From Limnephilus marmoratus (taxonomy: Eukaryota; Arthropoda; Insecta; Trichoptera; Limnephilidae): 64,000 nt of DNA. Position 1 is the stretch's first letter, and each line of letters begins with the position of its first letter. The DNA is taken from assembly GCA_917880885.1 (NCBI GenBank), contig OU862922.1, positions 19,468,627-19,532,626 of the forward strand, written 5' to 3'. Positions 31,531 through 41,014 of the stretch are shown piece after piece. Under the pieces are notes generated by a model. The model ran no database searches and was not told the DNA's origin. It was given only the letters and a program-made list of their open reading frames with translations. The position numbers and the translations under genes are program-made.

Positions 31531-32313
31531 CTGTAAGTTAAGTTTCATATATTTATTTATTTATTTTATTTTTACGCACTATAAATTGTGTCAGCATATC
31601 TTTTAATTTCCTTGTTATGTTTAATAAAAATCATCTCTTATTGTAATAATATAGGTTGTAATAAGATAGGTTCTTGTTATTAAAACTAAATTAGTTAATA
31701 TTAACCAAAAATTACACTCACAAAAGCATTCACTTGACACTGGCCAGAACACTCTGTTGGGTAGAAAAGCCATTAAAAAAAAAAAAAAAAAAAAAACCAA
31801 TTTACACAAATCCTTGACAAATTATATACCTAAACCTTTCTCACGAAACACTCTATCTACTGGTGAAAACTGCATGAAACAGACAAACAGACAGACAGAC
31901 AGACGAGGCGGAGGACTTTAATTTATAATATGTAGAGATGTAGAGACGTAGAGAAGAGAAGATATTAAGCTATCCGTAAAAGATAGTTATATGCTATCGC
32001 GGACTTTTTTGTAGATCTATAAAAGAGGAATATCCCACCATGCATTGTTTTGTTACCTATATGTCAAAGAGATTAGGCAGTGTTTTCGATGTAAGCTACC
32101 AGGTGGTTTGACTTTTTCCGATGCTTCTAACAATTATAGTTATGTTTCAACCAATTTACACAAATCCTTGACAAATTATATACCTAAACCTTCCTCACGA
32201 AACACTCTATCTACTGGTGAAAACCGTATGAAAATCCGTTCAGTAGTATTTGAGTTTATCGCGAACAGACAGACAGACGACGCGGAGGACTTTAATTTAT
32301 AATATGTAGAGAT

Positions 32314-33780
32314 TACAAAAACGATATAAAACCACACATTCCGAAACGAATTCAACTGGGCAATGTCAACATAATACAACCCTGAAGCGCAAAGCCAACG
32401 ATAAAAATATACCAAAGATTTAACCATAAATATTTATGCCAAACCACCCATGGATTAACTAACAAATCCAACATTTATCACGCGATAGTTTTGTGATGTC
32501 CGCTTGAGAATAATTTATAATATTATTACAAAAATAATAAGATTTGTGTTTCATGTGGGAAAGATTTAACCCGTACATAAAATCTAAAGCCAGTCTTACC
32601 GATGGAAAGATAAGCCATTACTTTTCCAACATTTGCTTGACGAATTCTGACAACTACTAATAACACATTTAGGCATTTTAAATTGAATAATACTAATCCA
32701 AGTATCCAAGAAGCCGTTATAACCATGAAACCATAAATGAACTATGCATAAATATTGGAACTATGTTATGACATATGACCGCATATGACGTTATGAGCAG
32801 GGTTGCCAATGCTTAAGTTACCGCAATAAATGTTCAAAATCCCAAAATTGGAGAGAGTAAAATATCAAATTCCCGCAAAAAATAAAAGTAAATTCTATTG
32901 AAAATAGCATTTTTTATTTTCCTAAATTGATTAAATATATTATTACATACATAATACAAGATTAAAAAATAGGTTACAACCCAATAATCAATATTGAAAC
33001 AAAAATAATGACATTTAAAAAAAAAAAGTACGGTGCGCGGTGTGCCGATAAATTGTCTAGTCAGAAAAAAAGAAAACATAAAAAAATATAATACACACAA
33101 TAATATAATTATGTATTCCCACAAAGTGTTTGCTATATGTGGAAAAAATTGGTAATATATACGGTGTGCCAGGTACTGCTAGGAGAAATAAATAACTGCA
33201 AAAGAAAAGTAATTTAAATGAAACAAAAAGGAGTTAGTTAAAGAAAAGAAGATAAAGTAGTATTTAATGTTACAATATAATTTTAACCCATTTAAAAATA
33301 TATATTTTTTTATTTGATATTGAGACCAATAATTTTAAACAGTAAAGTTAAGTCAATTAATAAGAAATTTACATTTTATAAGACTTTAATAACAATATGT
33401 AATGTATTATTAACGAAAAAAGCATACATACAAGTAATGTAAAATAATTACCTCCTTTCATCAATTACTGCATCATGCTTTTTTGGTTAACACTTTGTTT
33501 GAAAGATTAAACTTCAAACTTCCTCCTTTTTTAATTCCCTCACGAGTAGCCATGAATGCTACCACAGTATTTGTAAGAAGGCGATTTCTATTTTTCAAAT
33601 TTTTAAAGCGTTGGAAAACGGCAACACGAGGATAAACTTATTACCATTTTTAAATTAAAGTATCGTCCTGCATTATTTTTTAGGTCAAACACTTTAGCCC
33701 AGTAACTTTCAGCATCGTCATCTACATTCGGACCATGTTGGGAGAAATCAAGAATAGCGAGCGAGAACCTTCTGTCGTAG
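32314..33780. other. AT-rich stretch with no recognised feature
   Basis: Only short frames below 100 codons are present, in low-complexity AT-rich sequence. I see no domain, splice-bounded exon or bounded repeat. Confidence 0.45.
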
Positions 33781-33790
33781 AAGTGCTACC

Positions 33791-33835
33791 AAGGGCGGAT
33801 CCAGGATTTTTTTCTGGGGGGGAACAAGGGGCGGA
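33791..33835. mobile_element. hAT terminus fragment
   Basis: CAAGGGCGGATCCAGGATTT followed by a G-run resembles the CAGTGGCGGATACAGGGGG and CAAGGGCGTAGCGAGG ends of the hAT elements at 54,314 and 56,205. No matching right end was found. Confidence 0.4.
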
Positions 33836-34069
33836 TGAGCTAAAAAATCAACAATTACTGTTAGAAACAAATTTGAAGTATCGTACTTCAAGTTTATTTC
33901 TACAAGTTTAATTATGTATAGGAAGGTTTATGAAAGTGTCAAAACAATAGAAAAATTAAATGTTTAATAAAGGCAGTTTTTCTTCTAAGTATGTACTGTG
34001 ATAGACTGTGATGGAATCTCCATAGTACACAAAAGTATTGTCTGAAAAATACCCCCTAAATGAGTTAAA

Positions 34070-34440
34070 TATATGCCGATCTAAAATTAGAGACGCGATC
34101 TAATGCCCGGGCAACGCTAGGTACTTAAGCTAGTATTAAATAAATGTGAGCAATTTCTAAACTGTGCTTTATATTTTATTACATTATTGTTTTTCTTCAT
34201 TATGTTAACACAAAATTGCGAAGGTATAATAATAATATACCTACCTATATGCAATTCTAATTTTGAGATCAGTGGGTAGCTATATTGTAATGAAAAAAGA
34301 TTTTTTTCATTTTTATTACTTTTTAATTTTTTTTTTAAATGTAGGTTACACAGCTTTACATAAACACCATGAGCTATGTGTTTACTATTGCCATTTGAAC
34401 CACAGTTGCGCCCTCCTATGTTTTCTACTCTTATTAGACA
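34070..34440. repeat. Dispersed repeat, copy related to 58,270-59,640
   Basis: It shares ATTAGAGACGCGATC, TTATGTTAACACAAAATTGC, GCAATTCTAATTTTGAGATC and GCGCCCTCCTATGTTTTCTA with the 58-59 kb region. Here the sequence is uninterrupted, so it serves as the empty-site reference for two LINE tails inserted in the other copy. Its own right end was struck by a MITE at about 34,441. Confidence 0.65.
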
Positions 34441-34588
34441 AACTGTACCCATACTACGTGACACTTTTAGGGGGGAGGGTCTTCACGCTTGGTACAAATG
34501 AGCGGCGGGTGGCTTAGGTTTTTAGTCACCGGGGGGGGGGGGGGTTAAAAATTGTAAAAAGTTGTTCACGTAGTATGGGTACGTTCCC
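34441..34588. mobile_element. TTA-target MITE, copy 2 (left end altered)
   Basis: GTACCCATACTACGTGACAC on the left and CACGTAGTATGGGTACGTTC on the right are inverted repeats. The inner G-rich tracts resemble the copies at 2,150 and 39,475. The first bases of the left terminus are mutated. Confidence 0.65.
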
Positions 34589-34619
34589 TTAGCGGAGTGA
34601 CGTCAGAAACTTTGCTTGA

Positions 34620-35290
34620 AATAATTTTAATGCTACTTCCACACCGAAGCCAACATTCCAACTCCGAACTTAGTTCAGAGTTGGAAGGTTGGCCGATCGT
34701 GTGGTGGCTATCGATCACCTTGCGGCCCACCTTCCAACTCCGAACTCCAAAATGGCGGACGTCGAACAGCTGTGGCTACGCCGTATCTTATCAGTTGCCT
34801 ACAATCTACAATTATCAATACGTAGAAGTATATATACGACCATAGAGATATACAATAAAGGCGCCATGCCTTACAAATTACAAATATATTCCAGATTCGT
34901 GTTCATCTCAGACTTGCGGAGGCGTACGGGAGGGGTAGTTCGACACTTTCCGTTATCTACCGAACTGGCACGAATGCGATTGCAAAGCAGGGGTTTACAG
35001 ACTTTTCAAGTAGAGGACCGCATACAACGACATCAAAGTTCATCAATTATATTAATCAACCTAGTTATTTTTTACTGCTGCAGCGCCTATTTTTGATAAA
35101 CTTTCGAAATCACTGGTTACGCTTAATACAAATATTTTTTAGAAAAATCTTTATATTCACCTTAATTACTATAAAAGAAAAAAAATGCGATGGAAAATAT
35201 TGCATTCAAAGTTTCAATTACGAGTTTGACATCGCGCCATTCGCGGTCGCGAGTTCTGGAACGAGTTTGAGCACATAAATAACCCTTTTA
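34620..35290. other. No gene recognised; diverged inverted-repeat element arm
   Basis: 35,120-35,250 resembles one arm of the element at 45,497-45,919 (for example TTACTATAAAAG followed by ATTGCATTC...TTTCAATTA). A frame of 135 codons at 34,689-35,096 has no recognised domain. The rest is unassigned. Confidence 0.3.
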
Positions 35291-35349
35291 TATATAAACA
35301 GGCTGGAACACAACCATAATACTCGTTTTAACTTTAATGAAAGACTAAT

Positions 35350-36209
35350 AGGCCACTTGCATCACATTTTTTTAAATTTTTTTCCGGTTTAGGCAAATAT
35401 TCTAAGACATTCTGCATTTTTATTTTTTTTTAATCAAATTTTTGAAACCCTGGGGATTTTTTGAAAATTTCAATCCGATAAATCAGACCATTTTTTATAA
35501 ACCGGAAAGACGGGACATAATTTTATAGGTGTGAAAAAACGATAATTACATAGCCGAAAATCATTTAAAAAAAATAACGTTTTCCACACGAATTGCACAG
35601 GAGAATAACGAGGCATACCAAAAATATTACATCTCATAAATATTTTTTTTCCTTGATCCATCTTATTGACCATAAATCATTATAATGAACAGCGTTTATA
35701 TTACTAAATTTAATGTAATATACTTGTAATTGTAAATTATAATAATAATAAGAATATTATAAAATTTAATTTTGTTAAAATCAGCACCATAATCATTATA
35801 CCTCTAAAACACGTACCGACATCATCTGCACGTTCTGAAGAGAACCCCGTAGATCATTAAAAGTACGGGGTTCTCTTCAGAGCATCTGTCAAAAAGTGAA
35901 ACCAAATGATAAGTTCGCAGAGAACAAACAATAAATCTAGTGAACGAATTCAAAAATTCGCCTGAAATCAAAGTGATGCCATATTCAAAAATAAATCAGT
36001 GTGGAATTTTAAAAAAATAATAGGAACATTTTCGGAGACGGGACATTTTCATGTAGTGACGTCACGAGCCTAAATAATGGATTTATTTATTTAAAAATAA
36101 CAAAAACTGTACATTTCTAAACAATTTTATTAACTTTTTCTTAATCTTAGTAAAAAGATCTATCCACATGATTTTTTCCAAGTCGTTATGAAATCCATGC
36201 AAGTGGCCT
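35350..36209. mobile_element. Inverted-repeat element inside the LINE tail, AT duplication
   Basis: The ends AGGCCACTTGCAT and ATGCAAGTGGCCT are perfect inverted repeats. AT at 35,348-35,349 and 36,210-36,211 is the apparent target duplication, supported by the LINE frame that is restored on removal. Its 860 bp carry no transposase. A perfect 18-bp hairpin lies near its centre. Confidence 0.75.
35834..35881. other. Perfect 18-bp hairpin with 12-nt loop
   Basis: TCTGAAGAGAACCCCGTA (35,834-35,851) is the exact inverse of TACGGGGTTCTCTTCAGA (35,864-35,881). It is more GC-rich than its surroundings and nearly central in the 860-bp element. Confidence 0.9.
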
Positions 36210-36380
36210 ATTGTACCTAAACATACAAATAAATATGGACAAAGAACGTTAAATTACATGATTCCCAGTTGTTTAAATATGCTTCCAGCTGAAATTAAAA
36301 ACTGTACCCAAAACAAACAATTGGTGAACTTACTGAAGACTTGGCTTACGGAAAGAACTAAATTGTATTGGTTACAATAA

Positions 36381-37980
36381 CTAAAGACTTTAAAATTGTT
36401 ATTCACGTTTTCATAATTTTTCTTTTATCTAAGTATATTTCTGTAAAAAAAATATTTTATTTTATATCTATAATTGTAAAAATGTATCGAAGTATATTTC
36501 TGTAAATTTTTTTATTTAATTTTATATCTTATTGTAAAAATGTAACTATTAAATCACTTTAATGTAAAGAACCCGTTAGACAAACTACTAAAAAGTAGTT
36601 TATCGAGACTTTTGTCTTATATTTATAAAATGTATAAAATATAATGCTCTGAAGCCGGGTATTGAAACATTTAAGGGACTTACAATAGACTCCACACCGA
36701 GCGCGAGTCGCCATGTAAATATACCTGCAAAAATGTGCAAGAACGCAGGTGTCCTTAGACTGAGGGCACAGCGTAGTAAGGACTCGAACGTTCAACAGTC
36801 TGAATAGTCCGTTCCATACATTGCACGAACGCCTTTTACACATACGCTTGCCAGATGTATTTCAAATGACCAACACGACACGATGGTTTTTGGTCCACTA
36901 AATGCGTGAAATAGAGAATTGGAGGTACTACCTTCAAATAGTCGAACCAATTTATTCGCTTATTGTCTCATCTATTTATATATATCAATGTATACGTATA
37001 CGACATGTTTTCAAACCATCACGTAGAAGTATACACACTATTACACACGACATGTTTTGAAACCGTTATACCACTCTTCCGTAATAATATTGTCATATAA
37101 ATTATCTTGATCGCCTGCCGTTCGCAAACTGATGAGTGGACGGCTGGTTCGTGCGAGTTGGCCCAACTCGCCTCGGAGGTGATTCCGGGCTAACTCGATC
37201 TCCAACCTTCCAACGCACGAACTACACCTCAACACATTTTTTTTCTAATTTTTCTTTATTCATAGCTTTAATGGTTACATAATTTGTCAATTTTTCGACA
37301 ACCACCATACTAGGCACATGACAGTGTTTAGTGTCCGAACGTTTGAAGTTGGAAGTTGGCTTCGGTGTATTGGAGCAAACTTCAGCAAACGCCTTTTCTA
37401 GGAACCTTGGCCCTTGTGTTTAGCGTATATTAAAAAAAATCAGTGAACTCGTTTATGGTACAACTGTCAAAACCTCTATGTACTCTATGATAAGTTTAAC
37501 AAGTTCACGAACTGCTACAACATTTAAAAATTTAAACGCTATAAATTCCCAAACTAAGCTAAAAAGATATCTTTTCTATTAGTGCTCTATTTCTCTGTAC
37601 GTTTTTGCAATCCAGTTAGAAGTTAGAACATTAGAACTCGACGAATTTGCAAATTTGACGGCTGCAGTGCTAAAATCAATAATCGTCTGGTTACCGCCAG
37701 ACATTTTGAAGTACCATTGTGTATGAAGAAACTATATTTACACACTGTAAAAACGCCCTGCTATGTGAAAATCTCCTTTAGTAACGGTAAAATCAGTTCT
37801 AATGATATCATAACTTCCACAAATGCGTAGAAAAACAAATTTTCTTGTAATAATAATTACTTTCATTTGATTAAAAAATAAACAATGAAACAAAACATCA
37901 ATTGAAAAAAATCTTACCTTTATCATCTGATTACAGGAATATCTGTGCTAGAAAGTTTTACTAAAAAGGTCCAATTTTAA
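36381..37980. other. Upstream flank of the TMEM169-like gene, nothing else recognised
   Basis: This AT-rich region contains only short, unsupported frames. The last part, after about 37,930, is the probable 5' UTR of the gene that starts at 37,985. Words around 34,640-34,750 and 37,140-37,390 (GTTGGAAGGTTGG, CTTCGGTGT) are related in inverse orientation, perhaps ends of a decayed element. Confidence 0.35.
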
Positions 37981-37984
37981 TAAA

Positions 37985-38104
37985 ATGACGGTTGATGTGG
38001 ATAATATTATTGAAAAACCTTCTTTGATTGCTCCAAAGAAAAGAATAAGTGGAAAAAAATCTGGACAGTCAACTGGTCATGTGGATCACATCATTGTTAT
38101 TCAG
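37985..38104 (+). CDS. TMEM169: TMEM169-like membrane protein, exon 1
   Basis: The 40-codon exon begins at the ATG at 37,985 (context AAAATGACG) and ends at CAG followed by the donor GTATAA. It encodes MTVDVDNIIEKPSLIAPKKR and a basic, Ser/Lys/Gly-rich segment up to HIIVIQ, in phase 0 with exon 2. It has no signal peptide. In the TMEM169 family the N-terminal half is cytoplasmic, polar and weakly conserved, which fits. The 1.67-kb intron holds a 1.3-kb inverted-repeat element with a MITE in one end. Confidence 0.7.
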
Positions 38105-38889
38105 GTATAAATACATTATCATTTGTTACATTATAATTAATATATATATATATATTATGTTAGTTCAATATTATTATACTTTAATCATTATGTGTAAGTC
38201 GATATGTATACACATGTTTTTCACATAATTTATGTACCAATTCTGATTATGAAAAATTAATAGTCTTTAGAATAGTCACAAACAATATTTTTGTAAGCTG
38301 AATTAGTAGGTAAAAGGTGATTTTTACCAATTTAAAAGTAAAACGCTGTATTTTGATTTTTAATATCATGGGATAATTACTACAACTAGGTAACTCCCAA
38401 ATCAGCATTTTTGAGTTACACACTAAAAACGTAACTCTATTTTCTCATCTATGAAAGCTACAAACAGAAAAGTGGAAAAAGCATTGGAATCGTCAAGTTA
38501 TTTGAATATGTTTTTTGTGGGTTTCTCCAAAAAACGGTATCGTTTAATCATATAATTAGTTAACTCTATAGTTACCTAAGTGTTTTTTCATGTTTCAATT
38601 AGGCAACTAGACATAGCTAGTTGTAGCACTAAAATTTGTGAAATTGCTTAAGCCGCCGCATCCCGAATTTCTACCGATTTCTCACATATCTTCCTTAAAC
38701 ATTTGAAGTTTTTAAGCTCTAAAAAAAATATATGTTATTCTTTAAGATAGTATCTATCCACTCCCAACACTGGAATGGTAATTATATAAAATTCCCTCGA
38801 TATAAATAAATCATTTTGGTATGCAACAACTAAGCAAGTCATTCCATTTTTATAAATAAATAAATGAAAAAATGTAAAGCCATTTTCTT

Positions 38890-39330
38890 TTATCCAAAAC
38901 TAGCTGGTTCCCGGCATGCGTTGCTATGCCATTTAATAAAGAAATTGTTTCTTCCTGCTTGTCCTTTCCCATTCGTCCCGTTCCCGTTCCCCTTTCTCCT
39001 CCCCTTCCTCTCCCGTGTCCCCTTCCCCTATTGCATTCACACTCCGTCTCCTCCACCTTTCCTCTCCCCACTCCACTCTCCCCTTTCTTCCATCCCGCGA
39101 ACCCCCCTCCCCCCTCCCACATTCCATGCATTCAGTCCCGGTACATTCAGTTTTCAAACAGCTCGCGTCCCACATATTCCATTTTTTTAATACAAATTTC
39201 GTAATGCCAGAGCTCACCAGTAGTTTTATACAAACCTTTTCCTGACAACAACGAACACACAAAAAAAAGAATTATCCAATTTGGTACAGTCGTTCGGAAG
39301 TTATGCGCGTACATACATTTCGGCGATTCA
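38890..39330 (+). repeat. Pyrimidine-rich interspersed repeat, copy 2
   Basis: It begins AACTAGCTGGTTCCCGGCAT, has a long C/T tract (38,950-39,125), then AGCTCGCGTCCCACATATTC and ATGCCAGAGCTCACC, as in copy 1 at 106-540. The overlapping Pro/Ser-rich and Gly/Arg-rich frames on both strands are artefacts of the tract. Confidence 0.6.
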
Positions 39331-39474
39331 TTTTTATTTATATAGAAGATGTAAGTATTACCATTCCCAACACATCAATCTACGATTTAATCATGCTCAT
39401 CAGTATAAATATACAACAACAGATTTATTACCATCTTTTAATTCAATTTCCCAACAAAGCTGATTTCTAAGTTA

Positions 39475-39649
39475 GGGAACGTACCCATACTACGTGACCT
39501 CTTCGGGGGGGGAGGGGGGGGGGGGGGGTCTTCAAAATGTCACGCTTGGTACAAATGAGCGGCAGTTTGCTTAGGATTTTGGTTACCGGGGGAGGGGGGG
39601 GGGGTTAAAAATTGCAAAAAAATTGGTCACGTAGTATGGGTACGTTCCC
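39475..39649. mobile_element. TTA-target MITE, copy 3 (cleanest)
   Basis: The left end GGGAACGTACCCATACTACG and right end CGTAGTATGGGTACGTTCCC are perfect 20-bp inverse copies flanked by TTA on both sides (39,472-39,474 and 39,650-39,652). Two G-runs (about 39,506-39,528 and 39,590-39,604) are inside. TTA targets are typical of PIF/Harbinger-type elements. Confidence 0.85.
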
Positions 39650-39770
39650 TTACCTAGTTGTAGTAATTATCCCACGATATGTGTCTAAAGGGATTGCAGA
39701 ATCTTTAAAATGTTTCTTCCCAACAACTGTGGTGAGACATTTTAATAAGTAAATGAAATGAATATTCTAG

Positions 39771-40994
39771 GGTGGCACCAACGGCTCAGCTGCCAAGAAG
39801 CACACCTTCACCGATGGAGTACTGGAGCAGCACAAACTAAATGGCTCTACCTATTCTCGCAACAATGGCGTTAAAAATCACACCATCATGGATTTGCCCA
39901 TGATTCCAGACGATGATGATGAGAAGTATGACCCTTCTCCAACACATGCTGAAAAAGATCCCATTATTGAGAGGCCCCAAAGTCTCCACAAGAATGGATA
40001 TCAACAGCTCAATCTCAATCTTCACAGCAGTCGAGAAATCGTAGACCTCTCGCCTATCTATGAAAACTCATCCGATGCCTGCTCAAGTCACGACGATGTT
40101 CGCAGCTCCAATAATGAAATAATCATTGCACAAAAAACAAGCAAAACTAGCGCAGATGATACGAACGATAGCAACACGGTCACACCCAATAGTTTATCTC
40201 AAACACATTCAGAAACCAGCCTTGAAATTGGTTTCATATCCGAAGGTCCGTACAAGCACGGGGCAAGAAAAAATAAGAAGAAAGTTAACATCGCTTCGGA
40301 TACAGTTGAACAAAATGAAGACTTTATTGACACAGAAGCATCGGCCTTAAAATGTGATTCCGAATCTTCCGGTTCTCCTGAGAGATCCGTAATGAGTAGT
40401 TCTACAGATGGGTACTTGACCATGACGGGGACCATTAAACGGGGCAAAAAGAAAGGTCAGAACATAGATGTGAAATTGAACATATCGAGAGAAGAACTGG
40501 AGATACTGGAAGCGGCCATCGTAGCCAAGGAAATCAGCAAAGCGCAGCAGTGGTTTGTTTGCACGCCCACTTCTGGATTTCACATTGTGCTTTGGTCATT
40601 CTTCTGTATGCCCATTGTGATATTCTTATCCGGCGTGTACTCCTTTTATATCGGGACACTTACGTGGTACAACATATTTACTTACGTGAGCGAAGGAAAG
40701 AATTGTTTGAAGAAAGTTTTTATATCCCCATTTGTAATACTTTTGTATCCATTTTTGATATTGTTGTTTACTGTAGGAGTAGGCTTATTTGCGGGAGTTG
40801 CGCAGCTGACTTGCTGCGGGTCCAGCTGGTGGAAGGAAGTATGTGACCTGGAAAAGGGGTTCTACGGATGGCTGTGCGGCCTGTTGCACCTCTCCGACTG
40901 CAGCCCGTACGAGGTGGTTATTTTGACTGATTTAAAAGTGGTTGAGAACACAGATATGAGAGGACACTCCTCGACTGAAGATATTTCTATTTAG
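39771..40994 (+). CDS. TMEM169: TMEM169-like membrane protein, exon 2
   Basis: It starts after TATTCTAG at 39,770 and codes for 407 residues to TAG at 40,992-40,994, giving about 447 residues in all. The first 220 are acidic and polar (DDDDEKYDPSPTHAEKD). The signature follows: YLTMTGTIKRGKKKGQNIDV then LNISREELEILEA, a conserved block I associate with TMEM169. Two hydrophobic spans come next, FHIVLWSFFCMPIVIFLSGV and FVILLYPFLILLFTVGVGLF, separated by a short loop, then a Cys-rich segment (CCGSSWWKEVCDLEKG, LCGLLHLSDCSPYEVV). No enzymatic function is known to me for the family. AATAAA at 41,008 suggests a very short 3' UTR. Confidence 0.8.
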   Translation, partial: GGTNGSAAKKHTFTDGVLEQHKLNGSTYSRNNGVKNHTIMDLPMIPDDDDEKYDPSPTHAEKDPIIERPQSLHKNGYQQLNLNLHSSREIVDLSPIYENSSDACSSHDDVRSSNNEIIIAQKTSKTSADDTNDSNTVTPNSLSQTHSETSLEIGFISEGPYKHGARKNKKKVNIASDTVEQNEDFIDTEASALKCDSESSGSPERSVMSSSTDGYLTMTGTIKRGKKKGQNIDVKLNISREELEILEAAIVAKEISKAQQWFVCTPTSGFHIVLWSFFCMPIVIFLSGVYSFYIGTLTWYNIFTYVSEGKNCLKKVFISPFVILLYPFLILLFTVGVGLFAGVAQLTCCGSSWWKEVCDLEKGFYGWLCGLLHLSDCSPYEVVILTDLKVVENTDMRGHSSTEDISI

Positions 40995-41014
40995 CTACTG
41001 AATGTAGAATAAAA

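Larger units (their letters stand above)
25115..31796 (+). mobile_element. RNase H-bearing LINE (I/LOA-like), split by a gypsy element
   Basis: The 5'-truncated LINE starts inside ORF2 at about 25,115 and ends with an A-tail at 31,771-31,795. It is inserted in the Helitron-like unit after GTTTCAACCA, and the unit resumes at CCAATTTACACAAATCC. The LINE is cut at 26,250-26,253 by the gypsy element, which ends at 31,198 and is followed by the repeated ATTC. Removing the gypsy element and one ATTC rejoins the coding frame. Confidence 0.8.
24080..32313 (-). mobile_element. Helitron-like array with internal tandem units, interrupted twice
   Basis: On the minus strand a unit of about 385 bp (ACTTTAATTTATAATATGTA, CTGTTCGCGATAAACTC, GGTGAAAAC, TTGTCAAGGATTTGT, AAGTGTCGGAAAAA, CAAGCC...CTGGTAGC, CAATGCATGG) is repeated at least three times. 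ACTAGCTGACCCGGCAACGC at about 24,078 is a Helitron-type 3' end. The array is broken by a tRNA/LINE chimera (24,362-24,712) and by the LINE plus gypsy block (25,115-31,796). Both interruptions fall between matching halves of the unit, so they are younger. Confidence 0.65.
35300..36380 (+). pseudogene. LINE ORF2 C-terminal tail, split by an 860-bp element
   Basis: Left part: HNHNTRFNFNERLI (35,305-35,349). Right part: VPKHTNKYGQRTLNYMIPSC, NMLPAEIK and LKTWLTERTKLYWLQ followed by a stop at about 36,378. This is the ending 'H-N-x-x-T-R...V-P...Y-x-x-P-x-x-x-N-x-L-P-x-x-I' of CR1-like LINEs. The two parts join in frame when the inserted element and one AT are removed. Confidence 0.65.
38370..39673. 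mobile_element. Inverted-repeat element in the TMEM169-like intron
   Basis: GGGATAATTACTACAACTAG at 38,370 is inverse to CTAGTTGTAGTAATTATCCC at 39,654-39,673. The enclosed 1.3 kb has no transposase. It contains a pyrimidine-rich repeat copy (38,890-39,330), and its right terminal repeat has itself been hit by the MITE at 39,475-39,649. Confidence 0.65.

Noticed and set aside
34597..35096. Two overlapping frames (82 and 135 codons) as a gene.
   Set aside because: There is no domain, the composition resembles a decayed repeat, and the words match an inverse segment near 37,150-37,380.
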